From positions 62,468 to 126,467 of the forward strand of contig NZ_LMPJ01000010.1 of assembly GCF_001424585.1 (NCBI RefSeq): a stretch of DNA of 64,000 nt. The letters are read 5' to 3'. The number at the start of each line of letters is the position of its first letter. The first letter of the stretch is position 1. Origin of the DNA: Chryseobacterium sp. Leaf180. Lineage in GTDB: Bacteria > Bacteroidota > Bacteroidia > Flavobacteriales > Weeksellaceae. The position numbers were made by a program, and so were the translations under genes. Below are positions 16,375 to 23,854 of the stretch, one piece after another. The notes under the pieces are model-generated. The model was not told the origin of the DNA, did no database searches, and saw only the letters and a program-made list of their open reading frames with translations.

Positions 16375-18825
16375 ATGAAAAAAATACTCTCTCTGATGCT
16401 TTCCACGATCTGCATCAGTGCATTTTCTCAGTCAAAAATCATTGTAAAAACCACCGGAGACAATCTTCCCGTCGCTAATGCCACCGTGAGCTGCGACAAG
16501 AAAACATTAGGAAAAACAGACGCTTCAGGTGTTTTCAGTTTCCGTGATAAATGTCAGCAGATGAAGGTTACCGCACGAGGATTTTATCCGGAAGATGTGG
16601 TGCAGGACAAGCTGATGGAAGTTTTTCTGGCAAAGGAAGTTGCTAAGACGCAAAACATTGAAACAGTTGTTTTAAAAGATGAAAGTGATCCGCGCGCTCT
16701 TGAAATCCTCAGAAAGGTTAACGAAAATTACAAACAGAATTCTCCTTTAAGTCTAGATTCTTATTCGTTTAAATCGTACGAAAAAGTTTCACTGGATCTA
16801 GATGAAGACAGCATCCGCGCCTATCAGCGTTTTATGGCGAATAGAATTGATTCGCTTCGAAAACTTCCGAAGCAGCCGATGAAAGCGCAGGAGAAAAAAG
16901 ATTCTATCGATGCTTTAAACCTGATGAAACTTTCGGGTGAAAGCAAAATCTTCCTTTGGGAACGTGCTGCTGAGAATTTATATTCAAAAAAATACGGCGA
17001 AAAAATAAATATCCTCGACAATAAAATTGCAGGTCTGAATGAGCCGATTTATGAGCTTATCGCTTTCAGATCCAATAAAAACAAAATGCCGAGGGAAATT
17101 CAGGAAGAAAACAGAAATCTGTACCGGTTTTTCCTGACGGATTCTATAGAAATTGACGGCAGAAAAAACTATGTCATCCGGTTCCGTCAGGTTGACTACA
17201 AAGAACCGGTGAACCGCAGAAAATACAACGGCTATCTTTACATTGATGCTGATTCTTATGCGGTGAAAAAGATTGAAAGCAACAGCAAAATAAAAAGTGA
17301 AGGCAGCATTGTAAGCATCTGGAAACCGGTAAACAACAAGTGGTTTCTGGAAAAAGAGAATTTTAAAATCAAAATGCCGGCTTCTATCTTCGACCGAAAC
17401 AGAGACCGCAAGGGAACAGATAAAAGCGAAAGGGAAAAAGAAAATGCAGACCGCAAAAAATTCGGGATCTATGCATTTGTGAACGCTGATTATTTTGATG
17501 TAAAAACACCGATTGATGAGAAAGCAGCAGAGTTTCGTGGTTATACCATAAATGTGGAAAAAGCTGACGGAACTTCTATAAATCAGTACAGAACTGAGGA
17601 ACTGACGGAGCGGGAAAAGAATTCTTATACGGTGATCGACAGCGTGAGCGGAACGTACAAACTTGATCAGCGGGCGAGATTTCTCAGCGGAATTCTTAAA
17701 GGAAAATACCGAAAAGGTATGGTTGATTTTGATCTTGCGGAAGTGATTGGCTACAACAAATATGAGCACCTGCGTTTTGGTCTGAATGCCAAACTGAATG
17801 ATCAGTTCAGCAAATATATTTCACCTGATGCGTATGTTGCATACGGAATTTACGACCGTAAATTTAAATTTGGAGCAGGAGTCGATATCCGCACGACTTT
17901 AGAAAAAAACTCTGTTTTCAGAGTGGAATACTTTAATGACGTTGCGGTTGCCGGACGTTTTTCTGAAAATCTATGGAACTTCAGAATGAAACTTATGAAT
18001 TCGGGTGTGGCTTTGAATAACAGCGTTTTTTACGGTTATGAAGGATTCAGAGTCAGTTACGAAAACGATCTTACCAACTCACTGACGGTAAATGTGGCTG
18101 CACGCCGCACAGAAGACGACGCAAAATTTGCATACAACTATCGCGGTTTGGGAAGAGAATTTGAAATGACGACTTCGACCATTACTTTAAAATATGCTCC
18201 AAACGCGAAAAACATCATGACACCAAACGGAAAATATACGTTTGAAGATAATTTGCCTCAGTTTTTTGTAAACTACGAACAGGGCTATAAAACGCTGGGT
18301 GGAGATTTTAATTTCAGCCGTTTTGACGCTTTGGTAGTGACTAATTTTAAAACTACTTTAGGTGTTACGGGCGTTCGTTTATATGGTGGGATCGTCATCG
18401 GTGACGCGCCGATCTGGAAAAACTTTACGATGAACGGTCTTGGAAAAGGCAATGAAGGACTGAACTTAAATCTCGCTTCGTATCTGGGCTTTGCCACCAT
18501 GCAGGGCGGAAAATATTTTAACGATAAAGTAGTCGGCGCTTATTTTACACACAGAATTCCGTGGTATTTTAAAAGTTTTGGAAAGAATGTTTCCAGTTTT
18601 GATTTGATTTACCGTGGGACAATCGGCGACATGAAAAACCCGGAATATCATCAGTTTGAATTCGAAAAACTGGATCATCTATACAACGAAGTCGGTCTGG
18701 AATGGAATAATTTCCTTTCTACACAGTTTAATCTCGGCTTTTTCTATCGTGTAGGACATTATCAGACGCCGCGATTTAAAGATAATTTTGCAATACAGTT
18801 TAAGCTTAAACTTCTTGGATTTTAA
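16375..18825 (+). CDS. DUF5686 outer-membrane protein, paralogue 3
   Basis: An 816-residue protein with signal peptide (MKKILSLMLSTICISAFSQ). The CarboxypepD-regulatory-like domain (about residues 20-90) contains DNLPVANATVSCDKKTLGKT. The DUF5686 core follows (ESDPRALEILRKVNENYKQN; GEKINILDNKIAGLNEPIYE), then a C-terminal barrel ending in FKLKLLGF. A charged insert (about residues 340-360, RNRDRKGTDKSEREKENADR) is longer than in the other two. It is 131 bp from the preceding small gene, with a possible TAATTTTG box at 16299-16306 but no clear TTG partner. A bidirectional terminator separates it from convergent folP. Confidence 0.88.
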   Translation: MKKILSLMLSTICISAFSQSKIIVKTTGDNLPVANATVSCDKKTLGKTDASGVFSFRDKCQQMKVTARGFYPEDVVQDKLMEVFLAKEVAKTQNIETVVLKDESDPRALEILRKVNENYKQNSPLSLDSYSFKSYEKVSLDLDEDSIRAYQRFMANRIDSLRKLPKQPMKAQEKKDSIDALNLMKLSGESKIFLWERAAENLYSKKYGEKINILDNKIAGLNEPIYELIAFRSNKNKMPREIQEENRNLYRFFLTDSIEIDGRKNYVIRFRQVDYKEPVNRRKYNGYLYIDADSYAVKKIESNSKIKSEGSIVSIWKPVNNKWFLEKENFKIKMPASIFDRNRDRKGTDKSEREKENADRKKFGIYAFVNADYFDVKTPIDEKAAEFRGYTINVEKADGTSINQYRTEELTEREKNSYTVIDSVSGTYKLDQRARFLSGILKGKYRKGMVDFDLAEVIGYNKYEHLRFGLNAKLNDQFSKYISPDAYVAYGIYDRKFKFGAGVDIRTTLEKNSVFRVEYFNDVAVAGRFSENLWNFRMKLMNSGVALNNSVFYGYEGFRVSYENDLTNSLTVNVAARRTEDDAKFAYNYRGLGREFEMTTSTITLKYAPNAKNIMTPNGKYTFEDNLPQFFVNYEQGYKTLGGDFNFSRFDALVVTNFKTTLGVTGVRLYGGIVIGDAPIWKNFTMNGLGKGNEGLNLNLASYLGFATMQGGKYFNDKVVGAYFTHRIPWYFKSFGKNVSSFDLIYRGTIGDMKNPEYHQFEFEKLDHLYNEVGLEWNNFLSTQFNLGFFYRVGHYQTPRFKDNFAIQFKLKLLGF

Positions 18826-18831
18826 ATATAA

Positions 18832-18862
18832 ATGCCTTTCATCTGAAAGGCATTTTTTTTAT
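18832..18862. terminator. Bidirectional terminator between DUF5686 gene and folP
   Basis: The perfect stem ATGCCTTTC / GAAAGGCAT with a 4-nt loop is flanked by TTTTTTT on the plus strand; the folP stop codon overlaps the T run. It serves the plus-strand gene clearly and could also stop folP transcripts. Confidence 0.85.
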
Positions 18863-19707
18863 GAATTAAGATAAATATCAACCGTTTTTGCGGCTTCTGC
18901 CACGTCGTGCACGCGCAGGATTTTTACGCCTTGTCTGAGAACTTTCAGGTGAAGTTTCTGCGTAATGCCGTTGATTTCCAAAGGCGATTTATTCAGCGGT
19001 TTGTAGATAAAGGATTTTCTCGAAATGCCGATCAGCAATGGATATTCGCCGAATCCGAGGAACTGTACTTCATCAATCATTTTCATCTGTTCATCAACCG
19101 TTTTTCCGAATCCAAAACCCGGATCGAGAATAATATCATGAATTCCTTTCTGTAATAAATCTTTTATTTTTTTTGAAAAATACTGATTGAGTTTCAGCGT
19201 GATATCAGGGAAAAATTCTTTGTGATGCATTTCATTATATGACTGATTGATATTCATCAAAATGTAGGGAAGCTTTGTCTTTGCGACAACATCAAACATT
19301 TTTTCATCAAACTGTCCGCCGGAAATATCATTGATGATGTCAATTCCTTCATCAAAACCAAATTTTACTGTTTCAGAAAGAAAAGTATCCAACGAAATTA
19401 AAACTTCAGGAAACTCTTTTTTAATGTCACTTATTACGGTTGAGATTCTCTCAATTTCCTGCTGACTGGTGAGAAATTCGGCATTTGGCCGTGTAGACTG
19501 GGCGCCGATATCGATGATAGAAGCTCCGGCATTTACCATTTCCTCAGCATGTTTCAAAGCTGCATTTTTATCATTAAACTTTCCGCCATCCGAAAAAGAA
19601 TCAGGCGTGAGATTGAGAATTCCCATAATTTTTGGCGTAGAAAGATCGATTAATCTGCCGCGGCAACTGATGGAATGAAATGCTGGCGAAATATTTTCAG
19701 GAGGCAT
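18859..19707 (-). CDS. folP: Dihydropteroate synthase
   Basis: Joins 6-hydroxymethyl-dihydropterin diphosphate to p-aminobenzoate in cytoplasmic folate synthesis; it is the sulfonamide target. The 282-residue TIM-barrel protein shows the family motifs in order: KIMGILNLTPDSFSDGGKF (about 26-44), a segment with IDIGAQSTRPNAE, INDISGG near 145, PYILMNI, and DPGFGFGKT near 195, followed by LIGISRKSF near 225. Length is normal. It is divergently arranged with the DUF1599 gene 195 bp away, so both promoters should lie between 19708 and 19902. Confidence 0.96.
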   Translation of the reverse strand: MPPENISPAFHSISCRGRLIDLSTPKIMGILNLTPDSFSDGGKFNDKNAALKHAEEMVNAGASIIDIGAQSTRPNAEFLTSQQEIERISTVISDIKKEFPEVLISLDTFLSETVKFGFDEGIDIINDISGGQFDEKMFDVVAKTKLPYILMNINQSYNEMHHKEFFPDITLKLNQYFSKKIKDLLQKGIHDIILDPGFGFGKTVDEQMKMIDEVQFLGFGEYPLLIGISRKSFIYKPLNKSPLEINGITQKLHLKVLRQGVKILRVHDVAEAAKTVDIYLNS

Positions 19708-19902
19708 TGAAAATGAAATGTTTTTAGAATAATTCAGGCAAAAATACTGAAATATTACCTCTGAAAAAACAGAATATTTACTGTTGAAAACGGTCGTATT
19801 TTCAGATAAAAAGGTTTAAAAATTAATTAAAATGCTGAAAATCTCCGGCGCAAAACGGCTCGGCTGAAACGTAATTTGTATATTTGGGCTATTATCAAAA
19901 TT

Positions 19903-20457
19903 ATGCAGCAAACGACGGAGCAGTACAGCCGGATTATCTCAGAATGCCGGGACCTTTTTTCTAAAAAACTTCAGGATTATGGTGCGGCATGGCGTGTTTT
20001 GCGGCCAAGTTCTATTACCGATCAGATTTTCATTAAAGTAAGCAGAATCCGGACGCTGCAAATGACCGAACTGCAGATGATCGATGAAAGCGAAGAAAGT
20101 GAATTTATTGCCATCGTCAATTATTCCATCATCGCACTTATTCAGCTTGAAAAAGGTTTTGCTGATCAGTTTAATGAAAATGCTGACGAAATTCTGAAAC
20201 TCTACGACCGTTTTGCAGCAGAAGCGCAACAACTGATGGAGAAGAAAAACCACGATTACGGTGAGGCTTGGCGCGAGATGAGAATTTCATCCATTACCGA
20301 TCTTATCTACCAAAAAGTGCTGCGTACTAAGCAGATTGAAGATAACGCCGGCAAGACGATCGTGTCTGAAGGTTTGGATGCAAACTATTTTGACATGCTG
20401 AATTACGCGGTTTTCTGTCTGATTAAATTCAGTGAAAAACCTGCTGATTTTAACTAA
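19903..20457 (+). CDS. DUF1599 protein with internal duplication
   Basis: A 184-residue cytoplasmic protein from the ATG at 19903 (MQQTTEQYSRIISECRD). An upstream ATG at 19876 overlaps the TATATTTG box at 19879-19886 and is unlikely. The protein is two copies of one ~90-residue module: DLFSKKLQDYGAAWRVLRPS with SSITDQIFIKVSRIRTLQ, and later LMEKKNHDYGEAWREMRIS with SSITDLIYQKVLRTKQIE. This matches DUF1599, whose role is unproven. It heads a plus-strand run (DUF1599, DoxX-like, TerB-like, tpiA), with 13 bp to the next gene, so co-transcription is likely. Confidence 0.8.
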   Translation: MQQTTEQYSRIISECRDLFSKKLQDYGAAWRVLRPSSITDQIFIKVSRIRTLQMTELQMIDESEESEFIAIVNYSIIALIQLEKGFADQFNENADEILKLYDRFAAEAQQLMEKKNHDYGEAWREMRISSITDLIYQKVLRTKQIEDNAGKTIVSEGLDANYFDMLNYAVFCLIKFSEKPADFN

Positions 20458-20470
20458 AAAAATTAAAACT

Positions 20471-21577
20471 ATGTTTAAAAATATCCTTCGAATCGCTGTT
20501 GCCATCATTTTTATCCTTTCCGGGTTTGTAAAAGCGGTCGATCTGGTCGGTTTTTCTTTCAAGATGGAAGAATATTTTTCACCATCGGTTTTTAATCTGC
20601 CGTTTCTGGAAAAATTTGCGCTGGCTTTTTCGGTGATTGTTGTTGTGCTCGAACTTTTCCTTGGTTTTATGCTTTTGCTGAAACTGAAACTTCGTGCTGC
20701 GATCACTTCGCTGATTGTTCTGTGTATATTCTTCGGGTTTCTGACATTTTACTCAGCGTATTTCAATGTTGTGACCGACTGTGGATGTTTTGGCGACGCA
20801 ATAAAATTCACACCGTGGGAAAGTTTTGCCAAAGACATGGTGCTTTTGGCAGCTCTGATTGCGTTATTTATCATGTATAAGGACGAATTTAAACCTGAAA
20901 ATCTTTACGGTGAAGAACGCCAGAAAAACAACACCGCGAAATCGCTTGTCTTCGGAATTTTTATCGGTATAATGATTTTCGTAATGGCAAGAGGAATTTT
21001 GTCTGAACCGATCATCGATTTCAGAGATTATAAAGTGGGGACTGATTTAAAAGCGGAGAAGCTAAAAATCCAGAAAGATCCTGCAGAATACAAGACTTTT
21101 TATTCGCTGAAAAACACAAAAACCGGTGAAGTGATTAAGGTAAATCAGGACGATTTTGTGAAAGAAACGAAATACTGGGAAGATGGTACACCCTGGAAAA
21201 CCGAAGAAGGTAAAAATGAAACCAAGCTTGTAAAAGAAGGTTATAAATCTGAAATCGCCAAGTTTAAAATCGAAGATCCGACGGGACAGGATCTTACCGA
21301 TCAGATTCTTGCAGCGCCAAGAGCGGTTTTGATATTTTCTTATGCACCAAAAGCCGCTTCGCCCGAACTTTTAACACAGATAGAAACGAAAGCTTCAAAA
21401 GAGAAAAACGCTGTGATCTACGGCATCTCGACCGATCAGAATACTTTTAAAAAACTGAAAAACATGATGATGGACGGAACGGCAATCAAGACTATTGCAA
21501 GGAGCAATCCTTTTGTTTTGATTTTAGAAAACGGAAAAATTACCGGGAAAATTACCGGGAAAGACTACGTTGATTAA
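20471..21577 (+). CDS. DoxX/MauE-like membrane protein with thioredoxin-like C-terminal domain
   Basis: A 368-residue inner-membrane protein of the type annotated as BT_3928 family in Bacteroidota. The N-terminal half has about five hydrophobic helices: LRIAVAIIFILSGFVKAVDL, LAFSVIVVVLELFLGFMLLL, AAITSLIVLCIFFGFLTFYS, a helix after TDCGCFGDAIKFTPWESF, and a later GIFIGIMIFVMARGIL. CGCFGD is the redox-type Cys motif seen in MauE/DoxX relatives. The C-terminal half is a soluble domain ending in a thioredoxin-like segment (VLIFSYAPKA, VIYGISTDQNTFKKL, NPFVLILENGKI) without a CxxC pair. A role in envelope thiol chemistry is inferred. The start at 20471 puts the first helix at residue 2; the gene is 13 bp after the DUF1599 gene. 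Confidence 0.8.
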   Translation: MFKNILRIAVAIIFILSGFVKAVDLVGFSFKMEEYFSPSVFNLPFLEKFALAFSVIVVVLELFLGFMLLLKLKLRAAITSLIVLCIFFGFLTFYSAYFNVVTDCGCFGDAIKFTPWESFAKDMVLLAALIALFIMYKDEFKPENLYGEERQKNNTAKSLVFGIFIGIMIFVMARGILSEPIIDFRDYKVGTDLKAEKLKIQKDPAEYKTFYSLKNTKTGEVIKVNQDDFVKETKYWEDGTPWKTEEGKNETKLVKEGYKSEIAKFKIEDPTGQDLTDQILAAPRAVLIFSYAPKAASPELLTQIETKASKEKNAVIYGISTDQNTFKKLKNMMMDGTAIKTIARSNPFVLILENGKITGKITGKDYVD

Positions 21578-21622
21578 GCTTTACATTTAATTAAGAGTAA
21601 AACCAAAAATAAAATTAATATT

Positions 21623-21973
21623 ATGCAAAAATCTAATAAATCAATCGCAGGCTATCACCTTTTAATGATTCTCTCATCTGTAGACGGTGAATTTGCCCCC
21701 GCTGAAGGAATGCTTGTTCAGCAATATCTGGCTGATGAATTTCCTTTTAAAATTGATCTTGATGACGAACTGGATACCATTGCGCTTCTGAAACCTGAAG
21801 ACTGGAAAAGCCATTTTGAGTTTCACGGACAGTGTTTTCTGGAAGATTCGACTGAGGAAGAACGCAAAAAATTTATCAGGTTTGCCAAGACACTCATTAA
21901 AGCTGACGATGTGGTGAGTGATGAAGAACATACGTACTACACATTGCTGAAGAAGCTTTGGAATATGAACTAA
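21623..21973 (+). CDS. TerB-like helical protein
   Basis: A 116-residue acidic protein without signal or membrane segment. The pattern LLMILSSVDGEFAPAEGMLV and the later IKADDVVSDEEHTYYTLLKK is the paired acidic-loop, helical-bundle signature of TerB-fold proteins (SVDGEF...E and ADDVVSDEE). TerB domains bind metal in tellurite-resistance proteins, but single-domain housekeeping relatives like this have no known function. It lies 45 bp after the DoxX-like gene and 20 bp before tpiA, inside what looks like one operon. Confidence 0.7.
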   Translation: MQKSNKSIAGYHLLMILSSVDGEFAPAEGMLVQQYLADEFPFKIDLDDELDTIALLKPEDWKSHFEFHGQCFLEDSTEEERKKFIRFAKTLIKADDVVSDEEHTYYTLLKKLWNMN

Positions 21974-21993
21974 AAAATTAAAATAATAAACTC

Positions 21994-22755
21994 ATGCGAA
22001 AAAAAATAGTTGCCGGAAACTGGAAAATGAACAAAAATGCCGCCGAGGCAGAGGAACTGATGATTCAGCTTCTGGAATATAAAAAGCAGCATAACACGCT
22101 GTGTGAGGTGTGGATCGCGCCGCCTTCTCTGTATTTAATGATGGCTAAAGATCTGTTTAAAAATAATGAAATCGGTGTATTCTCTCAGGATATGAGCGCT
22201 CAGGACAGCGGTGCCTACACAGGAGAAATTTCGGCAGATATGCTGAAATCGATTGACGCTGACGGATCACTTATCGGGCATTCTGAAAGACGTCAGTATC
22301 ACCAGGAAAACGACAAAAGCTGCGCGGTAAAAATTAAAAAAGCTTTGGGGAAAGGTTTGACACCGGTTTACTGTAACGGTGAAACGCTTGATCAGAGAAA
22401 AGGCGGACAGCATCTTGATGTGGTAAAAACGCAAACTGAAACAGCACTCTTTGATCTTTCGGCTGAAGAAATTAAAAAAGTGGTAATCGCTTATGAACCT
22501 GTCTGGGCAATCGGAACGGGTGAAACGGCATCTCCGGAGCAGGCACAGGAAATTCATGCGCACATCAGAAAAATTATTGCTGAAAAATACGGAGAGGAAG
22601 TTGCTGACGAAATTTCGATTTTATACGGCGGTTCTGTAAAGCCTGATAATGCCAAAGAAATTTTTTCTCAGCCTGATATCGACGGCGGTCTGATCGGCGG
22701 TGCGGCTTTGAAAGTGGAGGATTTCTCTAAAATTATTGAGGGATTTAACGCTTAA
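21994..22755 (+). CDS. tpiA: Triose-phosphate isomerase
   Basis: Interconverts dihydroxyacetone phosphate and glyceraldehyde 3-phosphate in glycolysis and gluconeogenesis. The 253-residue TIM barrel carries all catalytic residues: Lys11 in GNWKMN, His96 in GHSERR and Glu168 in AYEPVWAIGTG, plus the phosphate-binding ILYGGSVKPDN near the C-terminus. Length is normal for a homodimeric bacterial enzyme. It is 20 bp downstream of the TerB-like gene and 13 bp upstream of a small membrane protein gene, within the run that starts at 19903. Confidence 0.98.
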   Translation: MRKKIVAGNWKMNKNAAEAEELMIQLLEYKKQHNTLCEVWIAPPSLYLMMAKDLFKNNEIGVFSQDMSAQDSGAYTGEISADMLKSIDADGSLIGHSERRQYHQENDKSCAVKIKKALGKGLTPVYCNGETLDQRKGGQHLDVVKTQTETALFDLSAEEIKKVVIAYEPVWAIGTGETASPEQAQEIHAHIRKIIAEKYGEEVADEISILYGGSVKPDNAKEIFSQPDIDGGLIGGAALKVEDFSKIIEGFNA

Positions 22756-22768
22756 ACTTAATCAAATA

Positions 22769-23056
22769 ATGTTGAAGAAATTTCTCTTACTATTTTTCGG
22801 AGTTTTGTTATTTGATTTGATTTATGTTTTTATTTACGATCAGTCTTTAATTGATATTCAAATTCAATTTTTAAAATATCCGCTTTTGATCATCAAATTT
22901 ATAGCAAGTGCTCCGGCAATATTTTTCAATAAATTATTTCCCTTTTATGCACCAATACCTTTGTATCAATCTATTTTGATATTATTAGGAAATACTTTTT
23001 TGCAGGCGTTATTGGTTTACCCTATATTTTTTAAAAAGAGGCAAATTAAAACCTGA
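22769..23056 (+). CDS. Small hydrophobic membrane protein
   Basis: A 95-residue protein from the ATG at 22769, 13 bp after tpiA; starts further upstream would overlap tpiA. It has an N-terminal hydrophobic segment (KKFLLLFFGVLLFDLIYVFI) and at least two more (KYPLLIIKFIASAPAIFF and a segment around SILILLGNTFLQALLVYPIF), with a short basic tail (KKRQIKT). An inner-membrane protein with three helices is likely. No family recognised. A terminator follows 15 bp after the stop, so it closes the tpiA run. Confidence 0.6.
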   Translation: MLKKFLLLFFGVLLFDLIYVFIYDQSLIDIQIQFLKYPLLIIKFIASAPAIFFNKLFPFYAPIPLYQSILILLGNTFLQALLVYPIFFKKRQIKT

Positions 23057-23071
23057 TTATCCCATTAGAAC

Positions 23072-23103
23072 AAAAAAAACACGTCAATTGACGTGTTTTT
23101 CTT
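23072..23103. terminator. Bidirectional terminator between tpiA run and clpP
   Basis: A perfect palindrome (AAACACGTC AATT GACGTGTTT core) flanked by A and T runs on either side lies between the convergent small membrane gene and clpP. Confidence 0.88.
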
Positions 23104-23121
23104 TGTAATTATTTTAGAAAA

Positions 23122-23808
23122 TTATTTCTCTTTCTTGGATCGCTGCAAAACCTCATCTACCATTCCAAAATCTTTCGCTTCAGTAGAAGTCATCCAGTAA
23201 TCACGGTCAGACGCCTTTTCTACCCATTCGTAGGTTTGTCCGGAATGCTCAGAAATGATGTCGTACAACTCTTTTTTAAGCTTCAACATCTCTCTCAGGT
23301 TGATTTCCATATCAGAAGCAACACCTTGCGCGCCACCTGAAGGCTGGTGAATCATCACTCTCGAGTGTTTCAGTGCCGAACGCTTTCCTTTTTCTCCGGC
23401 AACCAAAAGAACAGCGCCCATAGAAGCAGCTATTCCGGTACAGATGGTCGCAACATCAGGTTTGATGATCTGCATCGTATCATAAATTCCCAAACCAGCG
23501 TACACGCTTCCGCCCGGCGAATTGATGTAAATCTGAATGTCTTTAGAAGAATCTGAACTTTCAAGGAATAAAAGCTGAGCCGTTACAATGTTGGCAACCT
23601 GATCATCAATTCCTGTTCCCAGAAAAATGATTCTGTCCATCATCAGACGCGAAAAAACGTCCATCTGCGCCACATTCATTCTGCGCTCTTCCATGATGTA
23701 TGGTGTAAGGTTGGTCGGCATCTGCAGACCCATATATTGATCGGTGGCCAGGCCACTGTTTCCCATGTGTTTTACAGAGAAATCTCTGAATTCTTTTTTA
23801 ATGTCCAT
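23122..23808 (-). CDS. clpP: ATP-dependent Clp protease proteolytic subunit
   Basis: The serine peptidase ring of Clp proteases, which degrades unfolded and tagged proteins fed by ClpX or similar ATPases in the cytoplasm. The 228-residue protein has the catalytic triad Ser129 (TGIAASMGAVL), His154 (VMIHQPSGGAQG) and Asp203 (ASDRDYWMT), and the oligomer-forming segment YINSPGGSVYAGLGIYDTM. About 30 residues precede the conserved core (RRMNVAQMDVFSRLMMDRII), normal for a short propeptide. The next plus-side gene, dnaG, is on the same strand 46 bp upstream, so clpP may be transcribed from dnaG. Confidence 0.97.
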   Translation of the reverse strand: MDIKKEFRDFSVKHMGNSGLATDQYMGLQMPTNLTPYIMEERRMNVAQMDVFSRLMMDRIIFLGTGIDDQVANIVTAQLLFLESSDSSKDIQIYINSPGGSVYAGLGIYDTMQIIKPDVATICTGIAASMGAVLLVAGEKGKRSALKHSRVMIHQPSGGAQGVASDMEINLREMLKLKKELYDIISEHSGQTYEWVEKASDRDYWMTSTEAKDFGMVDEVLQRSKKEK

Positions 23809-23854
23809 AGTGTATAATCGTATTTCTATGTAACCTAAATTACAACTTTTATTC

